Assembly (NCBI GenBank): GCA_022447545.1
Contig: JAKVBI010000018.1
Location: 62,001 to 126,000 of the forward strand
DNA from: Myxococcota bacterium
GTDB taxonomy: Bacteria; Myxococcota_A; UBA9160; SMWR01
Reading direction: 5' to 3'
Length of the DNA: 64,000 nt
Shown in pieces: positions 8,430-16,163 of this stretch. Position numbers and translations under genes: made by a program. The notes below the pieces were generated by a model, which made no database searches, was not told the origin of the DNA, and saw only the letters and a program-made list of their open reading frames with translations. Every line of letters begins with the position of its first letter. Position 1 is the first letter of the stretch.

Positions 8430-10127
8430 TCAGGGGTTCATTTCGTAGCGGTCTTTCAGCGGTAGAACCTGCTCGGTCCACACCCGTTCGTATCGTTCGG
8501 GCTCGGCGGCCGGTTTTCGGATCATGCGCAGGCAGTGTTCCATCTGGGCGGGTGTACTGTTGGGCTTGCCGTACAGGTCCACGGCGAAGCGCGAGAAATC
8601 CCGCACGATGACGTCAAAGATCTGGTCCACCAGATCGGAATCGACCTCGTAGATTCGGGCGTTCTCGAGCAGCAGCTGGCCGTAGACGACCAGGGTGAAG
8701 AGTTCGCCCAGGGACATCAGAAAATCGATGTCATTGGCCTGGCTTTCCCCTGGGGTGGCCTTTTCCATCATTTCCTTGAAGACGACGATCTGCTCCCGGA
8801 AGACCTCCACGTTGGGAAGGTCGAAGGATGCAAAGATGGGTTCGTAGCTGTGAAAGCGGACCTGTCCCAACCCACGCGTCGCCCCCTGCTCGAAGAGATA
8901 GGTGTCGTCCGCTGGGTCATCGCGCCTGGGAACCTCAGCGTATTCTTCGGGGTTGAAGAAGAAGTTCGGTAGGAATTTGAGGATGAGCGCGATGTTCACG
9001 TGCACCGTGCCCTCGAGTTTGGGCAGGGCGCGGATATCCCGAGCTGCCATCTCGAAGTACATGTCCTTTTCGAAGCCTTTCGCTGCGATCACATCCCACA
9101 GGTGGTTGATGACATCTTCGCCCTGGGTGGTGACCTTCATCTTCACGACCGGGTTGTAGAGCAGGTAGCGCCGGTCCTCGGTCCCCGCAGAGCGCATGTA
9201 GTCCGCGGCTCTCAGTGCCACGAGCTTCATGGCCACTAAACGCGTGTAGGCGTCGGTAAAGAGTTGCTTCACATGAGGGAAATCTGTGACGGTCTGCCCA
9301 TAGAGATGGCGGTTCCCGGCGTGTCGAACCGCCTCATAGAGGGCGTGAGTGCAGATGCCGATGGACGCCCAGCCCAGGTTGAACTTCCCGATGTTGACCG
9401 TATTGAGGGCAGCATTCCAGGCATCGCGCCCGCGCGAGAGGATTTCTGATTCTTCGATGGGGTAGTCGTGAAGGGCATAGTTGGAGACGTAGGACTGGGT
9501 GTTCACTACGTTGCTCTTGCATTCATAGCGGTCGTGCTGGGAGTCGACGGCAAAGAACACGTAGTCTTCGCTATCGCGGACCTTCCCGAAGGTCGAAACG
9601 ATGGCAGCCTTGTTGCCGTTGCCGATGTAGTATTTTTCGCCCCGTGCCTCGTAGTTGCCTCCTTCTCGGGGAATGAGTTCCATGTCGGTGGAATACACGT
9701 CGGCGCCGTGGGCTCGTTCGGAAAGCCCAAAGGCGAAGATCCCACCCTCCTCGAGTAGCTGTGCGGTCCGCTGCTTGATGGCTTCGTTGTCGCTCATCCA
9801 GATGGGCCCGAGCCCGAGGACGGAGACCTGCCACGTGTACCAATAGTGCAGCCCATAGAAGCCGAGAATTTCGGCGAACTCGCAGATCCGCCAGGTGTCC
9901 CAGCGCGAGTCCGATGCCCCGTAGCCCGCCGGGGTGCACATCGTCGCAAAGATCCGTTCCTCCTTCACAAATTCGAGGAAGTCCGCGTACCACACGCGCT
10001 CACGGTCGTCTCGCTTGAGGGCACGCTTGCCTTTGGTCTCGAAGAACCGGATGGTTTTTCGCATCACCTCTCGAGAACGTTCGTCGGGGTAGAAGCGGTC
10101 GTGTTGGTTTGGGTCGAGAAGGATCAT
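8430..10127 (-). CDS. Large acyl-CoA dehydrogenase (about 565 aa)
   Basis: An acyl-CoA dehydrogenase with an enlarged architecture: an N-terminal helical part, the central beta-domain containing FGLSERAHGADVYSTDM (about 133-150), and an unusually long C-terminal helical region past residue 300. The start ATG at 10127 is chosen for its strong GGAGGA site five bases upstream; an in-frame TTG 84 bases earlier would add a non-homologous leader. The motif order is that of the family, but the normal GTSE catalytic segment is not obvious, so the catalytic base is uncertain. It is preceded by an EthD-domain gene (80-base gap) on the same strand, pointing to a joint role in degrading an unusual acyl or cyclic substrate. 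Confidence 0.85.
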   Translation of the reverse strand: MILLDPNQHDRFYPDERSREVMRKTIRFFETKGKRALKRDDRERVWYADFLEFVKEERIFATMCTPAGYGASDSRWDTWRICEFAEILGFYGLHYWYTWQVSVLGLGPIWMSDNEAIKQRTAQLLEEGGIFAFGLSERAHGADVYSTDMELIPREGGNYEARGEKYYIGNGNKAAIVSTFGKVRDSEDYVFFAVDSQHDRYECKSNVVNTQSYVSNYALHDYPIEESEILSRGRDAWNAALNTVNIGKFNLGWASIGICTHALYEAVRHAGNRHLYGQTVTDFPHVKQLFTDAYTRLVAMKLVALRAADYMRSAGTEDRRYLLYNPVVKMKVTTQGEDVINHLWDVIAAKGFEKDMYFEMAARDIRALPKLEGTVHVNIALILKFLPNFFFNPEEYAEVPRRDDPADDTYLFEQGATRGLGQVRFHSYEPIFASFDLPNVEVFREQIVVFKEMMEKATPGESQANDIDFLMSLGELFTLVVYGQLLLENARIYEVDSDLVDQIFDVIVRDFSRFAVDLYGKPNSTPAQMEHCLRMIRKPAAEPERYERVWTEQVLPLKDRYEMNP

Positions 10128-10207
10128 CGCGAGTTCCTCCGGATGGCGGGTTTGGATTCTGGCAGATTGCTGGGCACGGGCTCTTCCCGGTCGTGGCCGT
10201 CGACCCG

Positions 10208-10855
10208 TCAAGGCCCTTGGAGAGGTGTCTCGTGCTCGGTGACCTCACAGGTCTGGTAGGGAATGTCATCGCTAGAGAGGTCTGCGGGAATCCCATCGAT
10301 CTGGGCCGGGCACCAAAGTGAAGCCAGTGCCGCAACCGGGGCTGGGTTGGGTCCGGGCCGCGGGGTGTCTTGGGTGCAGCGGAGAGCGGAGACTCGCTCG
10401 ATGAGCCGGGGCAACAGTTCCTCACACAGCCTCTGCGGGATCTCATCGGTTGCTGCTGCGGTCGGGCGCTGCGGCGTCCACAGAACGAACTTTCGCACGT
10501 CCTTCAGTGGCTCCTGGCGCTCAGGGCCCTCGATCAGGGCCTCGTCGGCGAGAAAGAAGGTGTTGCGGGCCTTGTCCATGAAGCGAAGTTCGTCCGCTCG
10601 AATCTCGTGACCTTCGGGTCCGTCGAGCCGGGCAACCACCGAAGACAGCTCTGCCGGGTCGGGATACCAGAACTCCGTCATGCAGTCGAAGATCCCAGGC
10701 CCGAGGTCTCCATCCAGCCGGTGGTTGCGTACGTACTTCTTGAGAGATGGCAGGAGGGGGACTGCCAAGCTCACATGCTGGCTCTCGTAGTGGTTCCGAA
10801 AGGAACTCTGGGCGAGGTCTGGCCGGCGTGCGATCAGGGCGATGGTCTTGATCAC
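10208..10855 (-). CDS. EthD-domain protein
   Basis: 215 residues. The N-terminal part (about 1-100) has the ferredoxin-like EthD pattern: IKTIALIARRPDL, then FRNHYESQHVSLA with the conserved HYE/H segment, and YVRNHRLDG. The C-terminal half may be a second, degenerate copy of the same fold. GTG at 10855 is preferred because GAGGTAA lies five bases upstream; a longer frame to 10933 would overlap the channel gene. EthD proteins accompany oxidative degradation of ethers and other xenobiotics, with no defined reaction of their own. Linked to the large acyl-CoA dehydrogenase downstream. Confidence 0.78.
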   Translation of the reverse strand: MIKTIALIARRPDLAQSSFRNHYESQHVSLAVPLLPSLKKYVRNHRLDGDLGPGIFDCMTEFWYPDPAELSSVVARLDGPEGHEIRADELRFMDKARNTFFLADEALIEGPERQEPLKDVRKFVLWTPQRPTAAATDEIPQRLCEELLPRLIERVSALRCTQDTPRPGPNPAPVAALASLWCPAQIDGIPADLSSDDIPYQTCEVTEHETPLQGP

Positions 10856-10895
10856 CGAGTTACCTCGAAACGGACCGCGGGGTCCGGCGCGGCGC

Positions 10896-12593
10896 TCAGG
10901 AGAACTGTTGGCGGAATGACTCCCGCTGCTCACGACTCCCCAACATCACGAGTTCGTGCTCGTCTCGGAGTTCCGTGCTGGCCTGGGGGCTGACGATGCC
11001 TCCGTCCCGGAGCTGGAGCGCGATGACGTTCAAACCCGTGAGGTCCGCGATTCCCGATTCTTCGATCCGCTTGCCGTGGAGAACGGAGGGGACGGGTTCG
11101 ATCACGATGTCCACACCTTCGGCCATGATGCTGGTCTCGGTGCCGCGCACCTGGTCGAGAACTGCGTGCACGGCCAGGGTGGTCTCACTGAGGACCTGGT
11201 CGGCCCCCGCCCGGTGGATCGCTTCGAGGTTGCGCAGGCCCGTAATGCGACTGACGATGTGAACGTCCGGGGCGAGCCGACGGCAGTAGACGGCCAGGAA
11301 GATGTTGATGGCGTCGTCGTTGGTCGTGAGCACCACACACGGGGTCTGCTCGAGGCCCGCCTGCATCATAATTCTGCGATCTGTGGCGTCGCCGACCAAC
11401 AGCCGATCGCTGAGGCCCTCGAGGGCCGGACGCAGGCCCTCGTTGCGCTCGATCATGCAGACACTCACCCCGCGGCGACCCAGAGCACGGACCGTGGCCT
11501 GTCCGACCTTGCCGCCGCCGATCACGATCACGGGGTTCTCGTTGGGGTGATAGATCGCGAACATGGCGTCGAGTTCGGCGATCTGGTCGGTGGTACCAAC
11601 CAGGACCAGGACGCTGTGCTCCCCAAGCACGGTGCCGGGTCTTGCCGGTAGGAGCCGCCCGGCTTCCCAACAGGCCACGATGTTCAGTCCCGTGAGCTTG
11701 CGCAGGTTGGTGTCTTGGATCGTGCGCCCTGCGAGACCCGTGTGTTCCATGGGAAACTCCACGATCACGAGGTCTTTGAAGCGTCCGACGGGATGGGCGT
11801 GAGCGGTTCCCGCCGTCACCCGGGTTGCGAGGGACTCGCCCAGCCGGACCTTCAGAGGAAGGACTTCGTTGGCCCCGCTGAGCTCCAGCACATCCACGGA
11901 ATCGGATTCATCGGCGAAGGCGAAGATGGGCACCTCCGGATGGGACTGGCGAATCGTCAGGGCGACGTTGGAGTTCTCAGGGTCGCTGAGGTTGGTGACC
12001 ACGACACGAGCGGTGCTGACCCGCATGGCTTCGTAGGTCCCTTCCGCATCGTGGTCGCCCAGGATGACGGGGACATCCTCGGCAAGCAGAGCGGCGGCCT
12101 TCACTGGATCCGGCTCGATGATGAAGTAGGGAATTTCGTGCTCTCGCAGGGCCTCGCCCAACGCTGCGGCGACTTCGTCGAATTGACAGATGATGACGTG
12201 GCCGCTGGTCCCCACAGCGACTTCGTGCGGAGCCTGGTGGCGCAGCTGATCCTCGAGCCAGGGGCCCGCCACCGTTTGAATGACCACCAACGGCCCGACG
12301 ATGAGGAGCAGTGCGATTCCCGACAATAACACCACGATGCTGAAGACCCGGCCCGCGTCGGAGTGAAAAGTGATGTCTCCGAACCCCAGCGTGCTCATCA
12401 CTGTCAGAGTCCAGTACAAGCCCGTCAGCCACGAGTGATCTTGACCCTCGTGGGCCATCAGGACGTGGAAGAGGAAGGAGTAGACAGCGATCGCCGTACC
12501 CAGAAGGGCCAGGAACCGGAACAGGGTGGCGCGCTTTTGTCGCGCGTCGCGGTGGCCCGCCAGCCGGGCAATTTGGGGCGAGAGGAACTTCAT
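10896..12593 (-). CDS. Potassium channel with two RCK (TrkA-N/TrkA-C) modules
   Basis: A two-helix pore channel: hydrophobic helices at about 25-48 and 82-108 flank the pore loop with selectivity filter TLGFGDI (about 68-74). Two regulator-of-K-conductance modules follow. The first has a degenerate nucleotide loop (GHVIICQFDEVA, about 131-142); the second keeps a canonical GGGKVGQATV (about 350-360). Each is followed by a TrkA-C-like segment. The tandem RCK layout in one chain resembles BK-like and GsuK-type prokaryotic channels. It probably controls K+ flux in response to NAD or a cyclic or adenine ligand; the ligand is not readable. Forty bases separate its stop from the EthD gene start. 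Confidence 0.9.
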   Translation of the reverse strand: MKFLSPQIARLAGHRDARQKRATLFRFLALLGTAIAVYSFLFHVLMAHEGQDHSWLTGLYWTLTVMSTLGFGDITFHSDAGRVFSIVVLLSGIALLLIVGPLVVIQTVAGPWLEDQLRHQAPHEVAVGTSGHVIICQFDEVAAALGEALREHEIPYFIIEPDPVKAAALLAEDVPVILGDHDAEGTYEAMRVSTARVVVTNLSDPENSNVALTIRQSHPEVPIFAFADESDSVDVLELSGANEVLPLKVRLGESLATRVTAGTAHAHPVGRFKDLVIVEFPMEHTGLAGRTIQDTNLRKLTGLNIVACWEAGRLLPARPGTVLGEHSVLVLVGTTDQIAELDAMFAIYHPNENPVIVIGGGKVGQATVRALGRRGVSVCMIERNEGLRPALEGLSDRLLVGDATDRRIMMQAGLEQTPCVVLTTNDDAINIFLAVYCRRLAPDVHIVSRITGLRNLEAIHRAGADQVLSETTLAVHAVLDQVRGTETSIMAEGVDIVIEPVPSVLHGKRIEESGIADLTGLNVIALQLRDGGIVSPQASTELRDEHELVMLGSREQRESFRQQFS

Positions 12594-12672
12594 GTCGTGT
12601 CACTCCGGTGCGCAGAAGCATAACCGAAGCCCAGCGGGAGCTTCCCCCTGTGGGAAGCAGCCGTGGTGCCTC

Positions 12673-14334
12673 TCACCTCGTCGCTCCTGAGCCAGAGAGC
12701 TGGGTCTGTGTCCGCTCGTAGCGTCTCCAGGCGCGATCTGGATCACGACCGGCGGGGATTCTCTGCCCGACGAGTAGATACTCGGGGTGCTGACGCTCCT
12801 CGGGGCCGTCGAGCCGCAGCGCGCGGGGGACATAGCTCTCTTCGAGACCGGCCTTGCGCAAGACCTGGGCGTTGCGTTGGAGGGTCCGGGCGATGGCCGC
12901 AGGGCTGGCGCCGTCGGAGAGTTCGGCAAACAGAAAGGTCGGTGAACGCGCCAGGAAGAAACCCGGGGAGACGTATCGTTCGTGTCCGGGTATGGCGCCG
13001 GATTTCACGGGTTGCCGGGCCACTTCCCGATCGATCAGACCGTGTTGGTCGAAGACTGTGAGACCCGAGTAGTAGCCGGTGGCGCCGATGGCACCGAGCA
13101 CCACACTCGGTCGCGGGCTCGGGTCGGAGAAGCGCGCGAGCGCCTGGCCGCGTCGCACCCAGCGCAGAGCATTTTCGCGCTGGAAGACGAAGCGCTCGTA
13201 GTCGGTGATGTACGGAGTCGCCCCGTGAATGTGGAAGTGCGAGCGCAGCCTCTCGGGAGCGAGATGGAGGTTCCACGCAGGCAGGAACCCGACCATCAGG
13301 GTTACCAATGCAATACCCAGGACCGGAACGCGTTGGCGGTCGATCTGTGCGAGTGCCGCTCCGATGGTCAGTGCCACGAAGGCAAGGCTGGGAACGAGGA
13401 AGCGCCCCATGGCCATGAAGTCCCCCCCTACGGCTACCGCGTAGCCCCAGATGGCCAGCGCCATGCCGATCGCTGCGGTCGTCCGAGGCGTGAGGGAACG
13501 ATATCCGCACCATGGCGCGGCAACGAGGAACGCTGCGGGGGTCACGAAGGTTGTCAGGAAGTGCGCGAGGTAGGCAAAACCTCGCGCCAGGCGCTCGGGG
13601 CCGAAGCCGGCCTTGGCACGCACCGTGTTCGGGATGGGGTCGCCAAAATGGAGGACTCGGGCGGCGGTTACGGCAACGGCCAGCAACACCGCGCAGGTGG
13701 CCAGGATGGCCACGGGCCGGCGCCAGTCCTGCCCCGCCCGTGCCCGTGTGGCGGAACACAGGGCCAGCATCAGGATCCACCAGAAGAATCCCTCGACGCG
13801 TAATAGTGTCAGGGCGACGCCGCAGATCAGGGCGCCCCTCATGTCGATCCCTTGCTCGCGGATCACCAACCGGTGAAAGAGCGCAAACATCACCAGGCTG
13901 TAGGGAAGTGTTTCGAGGCCCGTCGAAGCGTGGAGCGCGTAGGCGGGAGACCACCCTGCGAATGCCGTGGCGACCAGGCTTGCCAACGGGTCCAATCCGG
14001 TGTCGCGCAGGACCCGGAAGACCCAGATCAGCAGCAGTGCGCCACAGCTGAACGACAGCCAGAGGAGAACCTGCTCCGGCGGTATGCCCACGGACTCGCA
14101 CAGTGTCGCCAGGGCAACCCACAGAAAATTGCTGAAGCCTTCGACGGGCTGGGCATCGTCGGGGTTGAAGCGCAGCCCCATTCCCATTGCCCAGTGTCGC
14201 GCGTAGCGGAAGCTGATGTAGGCGTCGTCGGTGACGAACCAGAAGCGATGGGCGAGCAGCGCGTAGGGGACGAGGAGGGTCACCAGGGCCACGGCGTCGC
14301 CGGTTCGGCGGAGCATGGGCGGAGACCCACTCAT
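12673..14334 (-). CDS. Polytopic membrane glycosyltransferase-like protein (AftB/ZomB-like)
   Basis: 553 residues with around ten membrane helices in the first 400 residues and a soluble C-terminal domain. The segment DDAYISFRYARHWAMGMG then FNPDDAQPVEGFSNF at about 40-75 matches the first-loop signature of the GT-C arabinosyltransferase-like AftB/ZomB group (DD motif, then VEG.(S/T)NFLW). By family, it would transfer a lipid-linked sugar on the periplasmic face. ATG at 14334 overlaps the stop of the upstream gene as ATGA, so the two are translationally coupled. Acceptor and sugar are unknown. Confidence 0.72.
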   Translation of the reverse strand: MSGSPPMLRRTGDAVALVTLLVPYALLAHRFWFVTDDAYISFRYARHWAMGMGLRFNPDDAQPVEGFSNFLWVALATLCESVGIPPEQVLLWLSFSCGALLLIWVFRVLRDTGLDPLASLVATAFAGWSPAYALHASTGLETLPYSLVMFALFHRLVIREQGIDMRGALICGVALTLLRVEGFFWWILMLALCSATRARAGQDWRRPVAILATCAVLLAVAVTAARVLHFGDPIPNTVRAKAGFGPERLARGFAYLAHFLTTFVTPAAFLVAAPWCGYRSLTPRTTAAIGMALAIWGYAVAVGGDFMAMGRFLVPSLAFVALTIGAALAQIDRQRVPVLGIALVTLMVGFLPAWNLHLAPERLRSHFHIHGATPYITDYERFVFQRENALRWVRRGQALARFSDPSPRPSVVLGAIGATGYYSGLTVFDQHGLIDREVARQPVKSGAIPGHERYVSPGFFLARSPTFLFAELSDGASPAAIARTLQRNAQVLRKAGLEESYVPRALRLDGPEERQHPEYLLVGQRIPAGRDPDRAWRRYERTQTQLSGSGATR

Positions 14335-15908
14335 CGGACTCCACTTCGCGGCGATCCGTCGTGCCGCAGGAAGAAGGTGAATTCTGGTGACGTCAGGAAG
14401 GGTTGATAGTGGCTCCATAGTTCGCGGAAGCGCGGGTCCGTGGAGTAGTTGCGCAGGATGTCGAAACGCATGCCTGGCATGGCTCGATGTCGGAGCCCAG
14501 TGGAAACGATCACCACCTCCGGCGGGTTGCTGGTGAAATCGTCCAGGATGATCTCGTGGTAGAAGCGCTCGCTCGGCGTCATTCGATCCGGGGTGTGGTA
14601 GAGGGGCTCACGTTCCGAGCCTCGTGCCGAACGATAGGCGGCTGCCAGATATTTCGGGAACCACAGAGAGCCGCTCCAGCGCGCACCGGTTTGCAGCATG
14701 ATGGAGTACCAGGGATAGAGACCGGTACTCAGCACCATGACCTCTCTGCCCGTGATCTGCGGACCGACCCGTTCGCCGAGTCGTTCGATCCGATCCCGGT
14801 CGTCACGGGCGGTTGCCACGGCATCGCGCGTGTCCCGGATCAGCGTAGCGGCCAGTACGACTGCGGCGACCATAGGGAGGGCCTGGCGGGGGTAGAGGAT
14901 CAGTGACCAGCCAATGGTGGAGATCGCGAAGAACGAGACGGGGTAGAGGTGGTAGCCAAACCCGCTCTGAAACCAGAAGATGGCGCCGCTGGTGGCCATC
15001 AGGCACAGGCCGAGCCCCAGCACGGCGAAGCGCGGTTTGGCGACTCGTGTGCTCGGAAGCAGTGCAAAACCCGTCAACAGTGCTGCAACCCAAGCCGAGC
15101 CCGTCAGGCTCGAGGCCCGTTCGGCGAAGCTGCGAGTGAAGGCTGCATAGGAGTCCGCAAAAGGACCGATCAATGGCAGGACCCCAGGGTGCAGGAGAGC
15201 CCAGAGGCTTGCGTAGAGGGCACCACTGACGGCAACCACTTTCGGTTCCAAGCGTCGCCAGCTTTGCGCGAAACCCAGATGCAGTGCCATCCAGAGCTCG
15301 CAGCACAGCCACAAGGCGAGAAAGTGTGGCTTGATGACGAAGCCTATCGCTGCCAGCACCCCGTTGGCGATCCTGTCCCGCGTCATTAGCACCGGTGCCC
15401 CGAGAAGGTGACGGACGCAGGTCAGCACGTACGGGGCAATCAGTGCGCAGAACAGCTGCTCGCGCTGGCCGAAGTCGCTACCGCGCGCGAAGGGCAGCGC
15501 GAACAGGGATGCTGAAAGCAGGGTCACCACGCCCACGCGAGCCACGGGTTCGCCGAGCAGTGGGGCACCGCGCAACGCGCGCCAGGCCTGAAGGGTGCAC
15601 AGATTTGCCAGGGCGAAGACAAACACGTAGAACGCGGTCGGTCTCGAAAGCGGGCTGATCTGAGCGAGAGCGGCTGGAATCAGGTGGAGATACACCAGGA
15701 TCAGCTGGTTGGGGGTGGCCGTGTCCTCGTAGAGGGTGGCGCCGTCGAGGACGCGCTCGGCGAGCAACAAATAGGCGGCCGCGTCGTGGTTGATGTACAG
15801 CGATTCGGCCAGATAGGTGCCGCCCACGGACACGATTCCGCAGATCCCGGCGGCAAGCCAGCCTGTCGCAACCTCTCGTCTCCGCCCTAGCCGAGGTGAG
15901 TCGTTCAT
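14331..15908 (-). CDS. Polytopic membrane protein, GT-C (family 39-like)
   Basis: 525 residues, about eleven predicted membrane helices, with a periplasmic C-terminal domain from about 365. The first loop contains LYINHDAAAYLLLAERVLDG, where an acidic residue after the first helix followed by a tyrosine-rich turn is the usual position of the catalytic Asp in PMT/ArnT-like GT-C enzymes. No closer family is recognised. Coupled by ATGA to the AftB/ZomB-like gene downstream, and divergent from the YfhO-like gene across 255 bases. Together the three look like a set modifying a surface polysaccharide or glycolipid. Confidence 0.65.
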   Translation of the reverse strand: MNDSPRLGRRREVATGWLAAGICGIVSVGGTYLAESLYINHDAAAYLLLAERVLDGATLYEDTATPNQLILVYLHLIPAALAQISPLSRPTAFYVFVFALANLCTLQAWRALRGAPLLGEPVARVGVVTLLSASLFALPFARGSDFGQREQLFCALIAPYVLTCVRHLLGAPVLMTRDRIANGVLAAIGFVIKPHFLALWLCCELWMALHLGFAQSWRRLEPKVVAVSGALYASLWALLHPGVLPLIGPFADSYAAFTRSFAERASSLTGSAWVAALLTGFALLPSTRVAKPRFAVLGLGLCLMATSGAIFWFQSGFGYHLYPVSFFAISTIGWSLILYPRQALPMVAAVVLAATLIRDTRDAVATARDDRDRIERLGERVGPQITGREVMVLSTGLYPWYSIMLQTGARWSGSLWFPKYLAAAYRSARGSEREPLYHTPDRMTPSERFYHEIILDDFTSNPPEVVIVSTGLRHRAMPGMRFDILRNYSTDPRFRELWSHYQPFLTSPEFTFFLRHDGSPRSGVR

Positions 15909-16163
15909 GGCGCGGCCCCTCCAAGCGGGGAGGGTCCAGAGACGAGAACATCGACCTTGGCCGTGCCCATCGCCGGGGCTCCTGCAGTTCTACTTCCCGA
16001 GCCACCCCGGGAAGGTCTCCAATCCGCCACGCAGTCAGGGAGGACAGCTTCCAAGTATATCCGAGGGGACGGGGCTCGTCCGATGGTGGCCCTGCGGCTG
16101 TAGGGAGGAACGGTCACTCCCTTGCTTCGCATCCGCAGGCCAGAGAGACTCATCGGTGTACCC

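Noticed and set aside
12743-14344. 533-codon alternative frame on the minus strand
   Set aside because: Same strand, shifted frame of the AftB/ZomB-like gene; Arg/Pro-rich and without membrane helices or motifs.
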